DNA from: Pararhodobacter sp. CCB-MM2
GTDB lineage: Bacteria; Pseudomonadota; Alphaproteobacteria; Rhodobacterales; Rhodobacteraceae
DNA length: 36,570 bases
Assembly (NCBI RefSeq): GCF_001691415.1
Contig: NZ_LRRR01000039.1
Location: 1 to 36,570, forward strand
Direction of reading: 5' to 3'
The translations under genes and the position numbers were made by a program. Positions 13,459 to 21,584 of this stretch are shown one piece after another. The notes under the pieces are model-generated. The model had not been told where the DNA came from. It was given only the letters and a program-made list of their open reading frames with translations, and searched no databases. Every line of letters begins with the position of its first letter. The stretch's first letter is position 1.

Positions 13459-15650
13459 CCGAATTCCATTATGACGTGGACGCCGACGGCGTCGCCATCA
13501 TCACCTGGGACGTGCCCGGCAAGTCGATGAACGTGATGTCCTTCGAGGGGCTTCAGGAACTCGACGCGGCCATCGACAAGGCCCATGCCGACGCGGCTGT
13601 CAAAGGCATCGTCATCACCTCGGGCAAGGCGGATTTCGCCGGCGGCATGGACCTGAACGTCCTTGCCGACATGCGCTCGAACGCGGGTGACAACCCGGCG
13701 CAGGGCCTGTTCGACGGCATCATGTCGATGCACACGCTGCTGCGGAAGATCGAGATCGCGGGCATGGACCGCAAGACGCAGAAGGGTGGCAAACCGACCG
13801 CCGCCGCTCTGCCCGGCACCGCGATGGGCATCGGGCTGGAAATCCCGCTCGCCTGCCACCGCATCTTCGCGGCCGAGAACCCCAAGGCTCAGATCGGCCT
13901 ACCCGAGATCAAGGTCGGCATCTTCCCCGGCGCGGGCGGCACCACCCGTCTGGCATGGAAGCTGGGCGCGATGGCCGCGGCTCCGCTGCTGCTGGAAGGC
14001 AAAGCCAATGATCCGGTGAAGGCCAAAAAGGCCGGCATCATCGACGAGGTCGTCCCGGCCGCCGAGCTGGTCGCTGCGGCCAAGACCTGGGTGCTGGGCG
14101 CCAAGGATGCGGACCTCGTGAAGCCTTGGGACACCAAGGGCTACAAGTTCCCCGGCGGCGCGCCCTATTCGGCCCCCGGCTTCCCGACCTTCGTCGGGGC
14201 CTCGGTCATGGTCCATGCCAATACCTGGGGCGTTTACCCGGCCGCCAAGGCACTGCTCTCGGCCGTTTATGAGGGCATGCAGGTGCCCTTCGACACTGCG
14301 CTGAAGATCGAGGCGCGCTACTTCACCCATGTGCTGATGAACCCCTCGTCCAGCGCCATGATCCGCTCGCTCTTCGTCAACAAGGGCGCGCTGGAGAAGG
14401 GTGCGAACCGCCCCGAAGTGCCCGATGAGAAGGTCACCAAGGTCGGCGTTCTGGGCGCGGGCATGATGGGCGCGGGCATCGCCTATGTCTCGGCCAAGGC
14501 CGGGATCGAGGTTGTGCTGCTGGATGCCACCATCGAATCCGCCGAGAAGGGCAAAGCCTATTCGACCGGCATCCTCGACAAGGCGATCAAGCGGGGCCGC
14601 TCGACCGAGGAGAAGAAGCAGGCGCTGCTGGACAAAATCAAGACGACCACGGATTACGCCGATCTCGAAGGCTGTGACCTGATCGTCGAGGCCGTGTTCG
14701 AGGATCCGAAGGTCAAGGCCGAGGTCACCGCCAAGGCCGAAGCCGTGATCCCGGAGACCGCGATCTACGCCTCGAACACCTCGACGCTGCCGATCACTTC
14801 GCTCGCCGCGGCCTCCAGCCGGCCCGAGCAGTTCATCGGCATCCACTTCTTCTCGCCCGTCGACAAGATGCTGCTGGTCGAGATCATCAAGGGCGCCAAG
14901 ACCGGCCCGCGCGCTGTCGCGAAGGCGCTGGACTACGTCCGCCAGATCCGCAAGACGCCGATCGTCGTCAATGACGCGCGCTTCTTCTACGCCAACCGCT
15001 GCATCATCCCCTATATCAACGAGGGGATGCGTCTGGCGGCCGAAGGCACGCCCATGCCGATGGTCGATCACGCCGCGAAGCTCTTGGGCTTCCCGGTCGG
15101 GCCGATCACGCTGGTCGATGAGACCTCGCTCGATCTGGGCGCCAAGATCGCCAAGGCCACCAAGGCCGCGATGGGCAACGACTACCCGGATGACGCGGTG
15201 GACGAAGTGGTCTTCTGGATGGTCGACGAGGGGCGCTATGGCCGCAAGTCGAAGGCCGGCTTCTTCGACTATGATGAGAGCGGCAAGCGTCAGGGCTATT
15301 GGACCGGGTTCAACGACAAATACCCGACCGTGGAAGGCGCGGATCTGGAAGACGTGCAGAACCGTCTGATGATGGCGCAGGTGCTGGAAGCCGTCCGCGC
15401 GCTGGAGGAAGGCGTGCTCGAAGACATCCGCGAGGGTGACGTGGGCGCGATCCTCGGTTGGGGCTTTGCGCCGTGGTCGGGCGGTCCCTTCGGCTGGCTG
15501 GACATCATCGGCGCGAAGAAGGCCGTGGCGATCTGCGACGATCTCGAAGCCCGCTTCGGTGCCCGTTTCAAATGCCCCGCCCTGCTGCGCCAGATGGCCG
15601 AGAAGGGTCAGACCTTCTATGGCCCGAACGCGGTCAAGGTCGCGGCCTGA
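13455..15650 (+). CDS. fadB: FadB/FadJ-type multifunctional beta-oxidation protein
   Basis: A 731-residue fusion of enoyl-CoA hydratase and 3-hydroxyacyl-CoA dehydrogenase. The hydratase half shows GTAMGIGLEIPLACHRIFA and LPEIKVGIFPGAGGTTRLAW (about residues 118-175). The dehydrogenase half starts with the NAD-binding KVGVLGAGMMGAGIAYVSAK (about residues 331-350) and contains IGIHFFSPVDKMLLVEII with the catalytic His. It hydrates 2-enoyl-CoA and oxidises 3-hydroxyacyl-CoA, handing the product to FadA. The start overlaps the cupin stop (ATGA). A terminator hairpin follows 23 bases after the stop. FadJ is an equally fair name by length. Confidence 0.95.
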   Translation: MTEFHYDVDADGVAIITWDVPGKSMNVMSFEGLQELDAAIDKAHADAAVKGIVITSGKADFAGGMDLNVLADMRSNAGDNPAQGLFDGIMSMHTLLRKIEIAGMDRKTQKGGKPTAAALPGTAMGIGLEIPLACHRIFAAENPKAQIGLPEIKVGIFPGAGGTTRLAWKLGAMAAAPLLLEGKANDPVKAKKAGIIDEVVPAAELVAAAKTWVLGAKDADLVKPWDTKGYKFPGGAPYSAPGFPTFVGASVMVHANTWGVYPAAKALLSAVYEGMQVPFDTALKIEARYFTHVLMNPSSSAMIRSLFVNKGALEKGANRPEVPDEKVTKVGVLGAGMMGAGIAYVSAKAGIEVVLLDATIESAEKGKAYSTGILDKAIKRGRSTEEKKQALLDKIKTTTDYADLEGCDLIVEAVFEDPKVKAEVTAKAEAVIPETAIYASNTSTLPITSLAAASSRPEQFIGIHFFSPVDKMLLVEIIKGAKTGPRAVAKALDYVRQIRKTPIVVNDARFFYANRCIIPYINEGMRLAAEGTPMPMVDHAAKLLGFPVGPITLVDETSLDLGAKIAKATKAAMGNDYPDDAVDEVVFWMVDEGRYGRKSKAGFFDYDESGKRQGYWTGFNDKYPTVEGADLEDVQNRLMMAQVLEAVRALEEGVLEDIREGDVGAILGWGFAPWSGGPFGWLDIIGAKKAVAICDDLEARFGARFKCPALLRQMAEKGQTFYGPNAVKVAA

Positions 15651-15673
15651 TCTAGCGCCTTCGCTGAGACTGA

Positions 15674-15702
15674 GACGCCCGTTCCCGAAAGGGGGCGGGC
15701 GT
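15674..15702 (+). terminator. Intrinsic-type terminator after fadB
   Basis: ACGCCCG (15675-15681) pairs with CGGGCGT (15696-15702), with additional CCC/GGG pairing inside around a GAAA loop, followed by a short TTTCG. It is the probable end of the acyl-CoA oxidation transcript. Confidence 0.7.
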
Positions 15703-15866
15703 TTCGCTTGCGGCCCCCCTGCCCTGCGGCTAGGCTGAGGGCGTCTGAAACAGGTTAGGTGCGGGACGGTTGGCCCGGCCCCTCGGTGCGACCGAGGTCC
15801 TTCCACCGCGAGAGCGGCGGCCCAAGACCGGATAGGGTGGCCTGCTGCCGCCCTCAAGGACAGGGC

Positions 15867-16298
15867 ATGGATATGAACCCTAGCATTTCCCTCATCACCC
15901 TCGGCGTGGCCGATCTACAGCGCGCGCTGGATTTCTACCGCGACGGGCTGGGCCTCAAGACCGAGGGCATCATCGGTCAGGAATTCGAGCATGGATCGGT
16001 GGTGTTCTTCCCGCTGTCCGGCGGGCTGACGCTGGCGCTCTGGGCGCAGGCGGATATCGCGCATGACACGGGGCTGCGGCAGACGCCGATCAGCCCGACG
16101 GCCGTGACGCTGGCGCATAACACGCGCTCACGGGCCGAGGTCGATACGGTCATGGCACAGGCCGTCACGGCGGGCGGCCATGTGGTCAAGCCGGCGCAGG
16201 GGACGGTCTACGGCGGGTATGCCGGGGATTTTTAGGACCCCGACGGGCATCTGTGGGAGGTTGCCTACAACCCCGCGATGCTGCCGTCCGAGGGCTGA
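15867..16298 (+). pseudogene. Glyoxalase/bleomycin-resistance-fold gene interrupted by an amber stop
   Basis: The frame starts MDMNPSISLITLGVADLQRA, the first beta-alpha module of the vicinal oxygen chelate fold, and runs to YGGYAGDF, where a TAG at 16233-16235 stops it. The next codons in the same frame read DPDGHLWEVAYNPAM before the natural TGA at 16296. That phrase is the family's conserved C-terminal strand, including the Glu of 'WEV' that serves as a metal ligand or active-site residue in many members. One C-to-T change (CAG to TAG, Gln before DPDGH) would explain it. The truncated product would be 122 residues and lack this strand. AAGGA precedes the ATG. It is either a recent pseudogene, a sequencing error, or (least likely) amber read-through. 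Confidence 0.8.
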
Positions 16299-16355
16299 GA
16301 CAGGCTGGCTGCGCCCGGACCAGATGCCCGGGCCGTGGCTGGCCTTCAAGCGGTC

Positions 16356-17030
16356 TCAGAACGGCTGGTGCATGGCCTTCATCAGGCTGCGGGCCTGCGC
16401 CTCGGTCAGACGCTGATAGGGCAGCACGGCGCTGTCACCCGGACGCGCGGCGGCCGGCTGGCTGACGGCGCAATGGACCAGCAACATGCCGTTCGCATAG
16501 ACGACCTCATCCTCGTCGAATTCCAGCGTGACGACGACAGTCTCGACCTGCGGTGCGGTGCGGGTGATGCCGTTATGGCCGTCCAGAACCGACGCCGGCA
16601 CCATCGAGAAAGGATCGCCATACAGCATCTCGGCCGCGTCGGATTCAATCAGGACGGACTGGCCCGGCATCAGCTGCATCGCGGTTCGGTTGCCCAAGGC
16701 GCCGGCCGGAACCTGCATCGGCCAGACCTGACGCGGCGCGCGCTCGGCCGCGGTGTGCAGCGTTGCGGCATGCACGGCCTTCAGCGGGCGCATGCCGTTG
16801 TCGAAGGTGACGATCCGGTCGCCGGGCTGCAGCTCTTGCACCGGGCGCCAACCCGTCTCGGTCGCGACCAGCGTGTCGGCGATCAGGCCCTCGCACAGGG
16901 CATCCGCCCCGTTGCGCTGACGGCTTGCGCCCGCGACCATGGCCGACGGCCAGGCATCGCCGCGATCCGCGAAGGAATGGGTGATACGAACCCGTTTACC
17001 AGTACTGCCACCGACAAGATCGCCCCACAT
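16356..17030 (-). CDS. Hint-domain protein (Rhodobacteraceae Hint_2 type)
   Basis: A 224-residue protein. The middle 'LIADTLVATETGWRPVQELQPGDRIVTFDNGMRPL' (about residues 49-83) is the start of a Hint domain, followed by the expected WPMQVPAGALGN and LMPGQSVLIESD blocks. In self-processing inteins and hedgehog proteins the block starts with Cys or Ser; here the aligned residue is Gly48 (the nearest Cys, 46, is two residues earlier), so self-splicing is unlikely. Related proteins are numerous in this family and have unknown roles. GGGGGA lies at ribosome-binding distance before the ATG. It has no signal peptide and ends convergent with the broken glyoxalase gene. Confidence 0.85.
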   Translation of the reverse strand: MWGDLVGGSTGKRVRITHSFADRGDAWPSAMVAGASRQRNGADALCEGLIADTLVATETGWRPVQELQPGDRIVTFDNGMRPLKAVHAATLHTAAERAPRQVWPMQVPAGALGNRTAMQLMPGQSVLIESDAAEMLYGDPFSMVPASVLDGHNGITRTAPQVETVVVTLEFDEDEVVYANGMLLVHCAVSQPAAARPGDSAVLPYQRLTEAQARSLMKAMHQPF

Positions 17031-17233
17031 GCGTCTGTCCCCCAGTTTGCCCCGGTCCTGTGTGGCCGGGCGTTTCCATGAGGGTATTCAGCCGGGGCCG
17101 CATGGCGAAGGCGCGGACGAATTAAGGTAAAAATCTGGTTAACTCTGGCACCGGCACGGCATTGGCGACGGCAATTGCCTTGGCAAACACTTCGCTGCGG
17201 ATTGTCGCCAGATGGGAAACCTTGGCGCGGACG

Positions 17234-18193
17234 TTAGCGGTTACGCAGCACGATCATGGCCCCGGCCGCGACAATCAGGCTCATGCCCACAACCGCAGGC
17301 AGCGAGACCGATTCTCCCCACAACAGCCAGCTCCAGCCTGCCGAGACCGGGAGGATCACGTATTCAAAGATCGAGACGCGGCTGGCATCGGCTAGTTGAT
17401 AGGCCCGCACCATCAAGCCCACGGCGATGGCCGAGCCCAGCGCCTGCACGAAGGTCCACCACAGGAACGCGCCCGAGGGCCAGACCCAACCGCGCAGGAT
17501 GAAGCCATCGGTGCCCGCCGGAACCTCGGGCTGCCAGAGGGCCAGCACCCCCATGCCGATCAGCCCGGCGATGCCCAGCGCCACGAAGAAACCCAGCGTC
17601 AGGGTGGCGGCGCTTTCCTCGGCGCACCATTCGCGGGTGGCGAGGTTGCCCAGCGCATAGACCGCGCCCGCGGCGACCGGGAACAGGCTGGCCCAGCCCA
17701 AGGGTGATTGCGAGCCCGGCTCCAGCACCATGACCACGCCGACGAAGCCCACGGCCACGGCCGCGATGCGCACCGGCCCCAAGGGATGGCCGAACAGGAA
17801 GCGCGAGAACAGCAGCACGAAGATCGGCGCGGTGAACAGGCCGGCGGCAGTCTGGGCGACGGTCAGGTAGGCGAGGCAGCCGAAATACACCAGCATCGCA
17901 CTGGCATGCACGGCCGAGCGGGCAAGGAACGGCTTCCAGTTCACCGGCTGCAACCGCAGCCCCATGGGCTTTGCCGCCAGCGCGAACAGGACGACGGCCA
18001 TCGCCGTGCGCGTGGCGTGGAACTGCCACAGCCCGCCTTCCTCGGCGATGATGCGGACGTAATTGTCGGTGAACCCGATCAGAATCGCATAGCCCAGCAC
18101 GGCCAGCAGGGCGGCAGAGACGCGGTTCGGGCCGGGCGCGGGCGTCAGCTGCGGGCCCGGGGCGACCTGTGGCGTTTCACTCAGAGCGGTCAT
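17234..18193 (-). CDS. DMT-superfamily transporter (two EamA domains)
   Basis: A 319-residue membrane protein with about ten hydrophobic segments arranged as two EamA repeats (about residues 28-155 and 175-315). The end of the first repeat reads VAVGFVGVVMVLEPG and the end of the second VVGMSLIVAAGAMIVLRNR, which are typical. It probably exports a small metabolite or amino acid; the substrate is unknown. I chose ATG 18193, preceded by AAAGGGG, over a longer frame starting at 18352 whose extra residues are Pro/Ser-rich and overlap the divergent ligase gene's start. Confidence 0.9.
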   Translation of the reverse strand: MTALSETPQVAPGPQLTPAPGPNRVSAALLAVLGYAILIGFTDNYVRIIAEEGGLWQFHATRTAMAVVLFALAAKPMGLRLQPVNWKPFLARSAVHASAMLVYFGCLAYLTVAQTAAGLFTAPIFVLLFSRFLFGHPLGPVRIAAVAVGFVGVVMVLEPGSQSPLGWASLFPVAAGAVYALGNLATREWCAEESAATLTLGFFVALGIAGLIGMGVLALWQPEVPAGTDGFILRGWVWPSGAFLWWTFVQALGSAIAVGLMVRAYQLADASRVSIFEYVILPVSAGWSWLLWGESVSLPAVVGMSLIVAAGAMIVLRNR

Positions 18194-18279
18194 GCGGTCG
18201 CGGCCCCTTTTCGGCGGCTCGATCTGCCGCCAATATGGCTGACCAGAAAGACGAAACCTTGGCAAGAGGGAGAGATTGC

Positions 18280-19902
18280 ATGGGTTGGTTGGCGGATGAA
18301 TCGGGGCTGGAGAAATGCGCGGCGAACTATGTGCCGCTGACGCCCCTGTCACACCTCAACCGGGCGGCGGATCTGTTCCCCACGCGTGAGGCGCTGGTCT
18401 ATGGCACGGACCGTTGGACCTATGCCGAGTACCATCGCCGGGTGACGAAGCTGGCCTCGGGGCTGGCGAAGCTGGGCGTGGTGCCGGGGAATGTCGTGTC
18501 GGTCCTGCTGCCCAACGTGCCCTCCCATGCCGAGGCGCATTTCGCGGTGCCGGCGGCGGGGGCGATCCTCAACTCGATCAACACGCGGCTCGATTTGGAT
18601 ACGGTCGCCTATGTCCTTGAGCACTCGGGGGCGAAGGTGGCCATCATCGACAGCTCGCTGGTGGAACTGGTCGAGCGCGCCTGCATCATCATCGGCGGCG
18701 GGCCGAAGATCGTCGAAGTGCCGGATGCGCAGGCGGGCGTCGCGGCCTCGGGTCGGCATATGGTCTATGAGGATCTCGTGGCCTCGGGCGACGAGGATTT
18801 CGCTTGGGTCATGCCTGAAGACGAATGGGAATCTCTGGCGCTGAACTATACCTCGGGCACCACGGGGCGGCCCAAGGGCGTCGTTTACCACCACCGCGGC
18901 GCGTATCTGGCCACGATGTCCCAGCCGATCAGCTGGCGCATGACGCTCTATCCGCGCTACCTGACCATCGTGCCGATGTTCCATTGCAACGCCTGGTGTC
19001 ACCCCTGGATGATCCCGGCCCTCGGCGGCGCGATTATCTGCCTGCGCGACATCACCGCGAAGGGGGTCTATGACGCCATCGCCGATGAGGGGGCCACCCA
19101 TTTCGGCGGCGCGCCGATCGTGTTGAACACCATCATCGCCGCCAAGGAGAGCGAGCGGAAACCCTTCGACCATGTCGTCGAGGTCTTCACCGCCGGCGCC
19201 CCGCCCCCTGCCGCGACCTTGGCCGCAATCGAGCCGCTCGGCTTCAACGTCACGCAGGTTTACGGCCTGACCGAGACCTATGGCCCCGCCACCGAATGCA
19301 CCTGGCACGAAGGCTTCGACGCCCTGCCCGATGCCGAACGCGCGGCGGTGAAAGCCCGAACCGGGGTGAAGATGCCGTTCATGGAGGAGATCACCGTTCT
19401 CGACAGCGAGATGCAGCCCGTGGCCCGTGACGGCGCGGCCTTGGGCGAGATCATGCATCGCGGCAACGGGGTGATGAAGGGCTATTTCCGCAACCCCGAG
19501 GCCACGCGCGAGGCCTTCAAGGGCGGCTTCTTCCATTCCGGCGACATCGCCTTCCGGTATGAGGACGGCTACATCAAGATTGCCGACCGCTCGAAGGACA
19601 TCATCATCTCGGGCGGCGAGAATGTGAGTTCCGTCGAGGTCGAGGGCGCCTTGGCCCACCATCCCGCCGTCTCGCTCTGCGCCGTGGTCGCCAAGCCCGA
19701 TGACAAATGGGGCGAGGTGCCTTGCGCCTTCGTCGAGCTGAAGGACGGCGCAGAGGCCACCGAGGCCGAGCTCATCGCCTTCGTGCGCGAGCGTCTCGCC
19801 GGGTTCAAGACACCCAAACGCGTGATCTTCCATGATTTGCCCAAGACCTCGACCGGCAAGATCCAGAAGTTCGAGCTGCGCGCGCTGGCGAAAACGCTCT
19901 GA
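18280..19902 (+). CDS. DmdB-like acyl-CoA ligase (AMP-forming)
   Basis: A 540-residue ANL-superfamily ligase that activates a carboxylic acid to an acyl-CoA via an acyl-adenylate. Motifs are the P-loop-like LNYTSGTTGRPKGVVYHHRG (about residues 187-207), VYGLTETYGP (about 326-336), the hinge DRSKDIIISGGENVSS and the catalytic Lys527 in TSTGKIQKFELR. The N-terminus MGWLADESGLEKCAANYVPL and the block MFHCNAWCHPW (His235, Trp239) match methylmercaptopropionate-CoA ligase DmdB; the equivalents I recall for characterised DmdB (His231, Trp235, Lys523) are all offset by four. Medium-chain fatty acids are also possible substrates. A DmdC-like gene lies 9 kb upstream, but no dmdA is visible. Confidence 0.92.
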   Translation: MGWLADESGLEKCAANYVPLTPLSHLNRAADLFPTREALVYGTDRWTYAEYHRRVTKLASGLAKLGVVPGNVVSVLLPNVPSHAEAHFAVPAAGAILNSINTRLDLDTVAYVLEHSGAKVAIIDSSLVELVERACIIIGGGPKIVEVPDAQAGVAASGRHMVYEDLVASGDEDFAWVMPEDEWESLALNYTSGTTGRPKGVVYHHRGAYLATMSQPISWRMTLYPRYLTIVPMFHCNAWCHPWMIPALGGAIICLRDITAKGVYDAIADEGATHFGGAPIVLNTIIAAKESERKPFDHVVEVFTAGAPPPAATLAAIEPLGFNVTQVYGLTETYGPATECTWHEGFDALPDAERAAVKARTGVKMPFMEEITVLDSEMQPVARDGAALGEIMHRGNGVMKGYFRNPEATREAFKGGFFHSGDIAFRYEDGYIKIADRSKDIIISGGENVSSVEVEGALAHHPAVSLCAVVAKPDDKWGEVPCAFVELKDGAEATEAELIAFVRERLAGFKTPKRVIFHDLPKTSTGKIQKFELRALAKTL

Positions 19903-19919
19903 CACGCCCCCTCTGGTGC

Positions 19920-19957
19920 CTGTGGGCTGCCTCTTGTAGCATGGGGCAGACCCACAG
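19920..19957 (+). terminator. Imperfect hairpin after the DmdB-like ligase
   Basis: CTGTGGGCTGCC (19920-19931) pairs with GGCAG-A-CCCACAG (19945-19957), with one bulged A. It lies 17 bases after the ligase stop. The following bases are A-rich rather than T-rich, so termination would be weak or factor-assisted on the plus strand. Confidence 0.45.
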
Positions 19958-19983
19958 AACAAAAAACGGGCGGCAGTTGAGGC

Positions 19984-21003
19984 ATGACGGCGCTTGATAA
20001 ATACGCGCGGCTCGAAGGGTCGGGCGTCTGGCGGGCAGGTCCCGACGATCAGCGACGCGACGTGGTCGTGGGGCTGGGGGAATCCAGCCTCGTCATCTCG
20101 GACGCGAAATCGGGCCAGGCGCTGAGCCATTGGTCCCTGCCGGCTGTCCAGCGCCGCAACCGGGGCACGCGCCCCGCGGTCTACACCCCCTCCGAAGGCG
20201 ATGACGAAACGCTGGAGCTGGAAGACGCCCTGTTGATCGAGGCGCTCGAGACGATCCGCAACGCCTTGAGCCCCAAGCCCCCCCTGCCCTGGCTGCGGCT
20301 GGGCCTCGCCGGGGCTGCGCTGGCGGCGGTGCTGGTGGGGGTGCTCTATCTGCCGGCGGTGCTGGTGGCGCGGACCGCGGCCATTGTGCCGCCCGCCGCG
20401 CGCGATCAGATCGGCCGTGACGCGCTGGACGAACTCCTGGAAAGCGCCGCGGGCGAGCGCGTCTGTGCCGACCCCGAGGGGCGGCAATCCCTCGCCATTC
20501 TGCGCAACCGCATCCTTGGCGGTGACTGGCGCATCGTCGTCGTCGCGGGCGTGCCCGGCGCGCAGGCCGCGCATCTGCCCGGTCAGGTCGTGGTGCTGGG
20601 CGAGGCGCTGCTGGCGCGGCTCGACAGCCCCGAGGCCCTCGCCGGCTACATCGGCGCCGAGGCCTTGGCGCGACAGGCCCGTGACCCGCTGTTGGACACG
20701 CTGCGCTATGCCGGGACCGGGGCCACGGTCACGCTGCTGACCACCGGCAACCTGCCCGAGGACGCCCTGCGCGGCTATGCCCGCCAGCGCCTCGCCGCCG
20801 CGCCGGCCTTGCCCGATGCCGCCGCAATGGGCGCTTGGTTCACCGAGCGCGGCCTCTCGCCCACGCCCTACGCCCTGTCCCTCCCGTCTGAGCGTCACGC
20901 GCTGGCCGAGGCCCTCGCCGACAGCGCCGGCGGCACCCGTAGCGGCGATCCGCTGCTCAGCGATGGCGAATGGCTGACCGTGCAGGCGATCTGCGCCCGC
21001 TGA
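19984..21003 (+). CDS. Membrane-anchored M48-like protein lacking the HExxH motif
   Basis: A 339-residue protein with a 100-residue cytoplasmic N-domain, one membrane segment (LRLGLAGAALAAVLVGVLYLP, about residues 102-122) and a C-terminal domain. Residues 188-240 follow the plan of M48 zinc peptidases: RIVVVAGVPGAQAAHLPGQVV resembles their 'NAfalPGG.vvv' strand, and GEALLARLDSPEALAGYIG resembles 'tGLL..l.s.dELaaVLaHE'. At the place of HExxH the sequence is AEALA (residues 225-229), so both zinc His residues are Ala and the protein cannot be a normal metalloprotease. The M48 link is by eye and weak; an entirely different fold is possible. Confidence 0.7.
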   Translation: MTALDKYARLEGSGVWRAGPDDQRRDVVVGLGESSLVISDAKSGQALSHWSLPAVQRRNRGTRPAVYTPSEGDDETLELEDALLIEALETIRNALSPKPPLPWLRLGLAGAALAAVLVGVLYLPAVLVARTAAIVPPAARDQIGRDALDELLESAAGERVCADPEGRQSLAILRNRILGGDWRIVVVAGVPGAQAAHLPGQVVVLGEALLARLDSPEALAGYIGAEALARQARDPLLDTLRYAGTGATVTLLTTGNLPEDALRGYARQRLAAAPALPDAAAMGAWFTERGLSPTPYALSLPSERHALAEALADSAGGTRSGDPLLSDGEWLTVQAICAR

Positions 21004-21119
21004 TCGCCCCAGCAGGCTTGAAAACCGGGCGCCGGACGGGCATATCCAAAGACGTGAGGACGACCTCCCCCTGATGGGCAAAGGGCCGGGACGACCCGGC
21101 GTGCACACAAGAGGTTGCC

Positions 21120-21554
21120 ATGCGCTCCCCCCTCGACCGTCTTCGTCATGCCCTCAGCTTCGAGCTGATTGCGCTACTGCTTGTCGTCCCCCTCGGTGCC
21201 TTCGCCTTCGGCATGCCGCTACAGGATATCGGCGTGGTCAGCGTGGTCAGCGCCACGCTCGCGACGCTGTGGAACCTGCTCTACAACTGGCTGTTCGACC
21301 TTGCCCTGCGCCGGACAACCGGCACGACGCTGAAATCGCCCCGCATCCGCCTGCTGCATGCCGTGCTGTTCGAGGGCGGGCTGCTGATCGTGCTGATGCC
21401 CTTCATCGCCTGGTACCTCGGCGTCTCGCTTTGGCACGCGCTGGTGATGGACCTGTCCTTCGCGCTTTTCTACATGGCCTACGCGCTGGCCTTCAACTGG
21501 GCCTACGACCGGCTGTTCCCGCTGCCGGAATGGCAGAAGGCGCCGCAGGCGTAG
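21120..21554 (+). CDS. PACE-family efflux transporter (two BTP domains)
   Basis: A 144-residue protein with four membrane helices arranged as two similar halves (about residues 10-60 and 78-135). Each half has the family pattern: 'RLRHALSFELIALLLVVPLGAF' with ATLWNLLYNWLFD, and 'RLLHAVLFEGGLLIVLMPFIAWYL' with LAFNWAYDRLFP. The paired acidic Glu residues (FE in both halves) match the PACE transporters of the AceI type, which export biocides such as chlorhexidine or short diamines. The natural substrate is not known. A convergent SPOR gene follows after a shared hairpin. Confidence 0.93.
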   Translation: MRSPLDRLRHALSFELIALLLVVPLGAFAFGMPLQDIGVVSVVSATLATLWNLLYNWLFDLALRRTTGTTLKSPRIRLLHAVLFEGGLLIVLMPFIAWYLGVSLWHALVMDLSFALFYMAYALAFNWAYDRLFPLPEWQKAPQA

Positions 21555-21573
21555 GGTGGGGTTTCACCCCACC
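21555..21573. terminator. Bidirectional hairpin between PACE and SPOR genes
   Basis: GGTGGGG pairs with CCCCACC around TTTCA, with TTTCCC following on the plus strand. It lies right after the PACE stop and 12 bases from the end of the convergent SPOR gene, so it can serve both. Confidence 0.65.
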
Positions 21574-21584
21574 TTTCCCTGACC

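Noticed and set aside
13899..15857. 652-codon antisense frame over fadB
   Set aside because: Shadow of a well-supported gene; the terminator at 15674 falls inside it.
17105..17130. TTAA...TTAA pair upstream of the Hint gene, considered as a CtrA site
   Set aside because: The gap is about 13 bases, not the seven required for a CtrA site.
17146..17166. TGGCAC followed by TTGGC, considered as a sigma-54 promoter
   Set aside because: The spacing between the two elements is wrong for -24/-12 and the second element lacks the invariant GC.
18349..21108. 919-codon antisense frame opposite the ligase and the degenerate M48-like gene
   Set aside because: Composition-driven shadow frame with His/Gly/Arg-rich translation and no domain structure.
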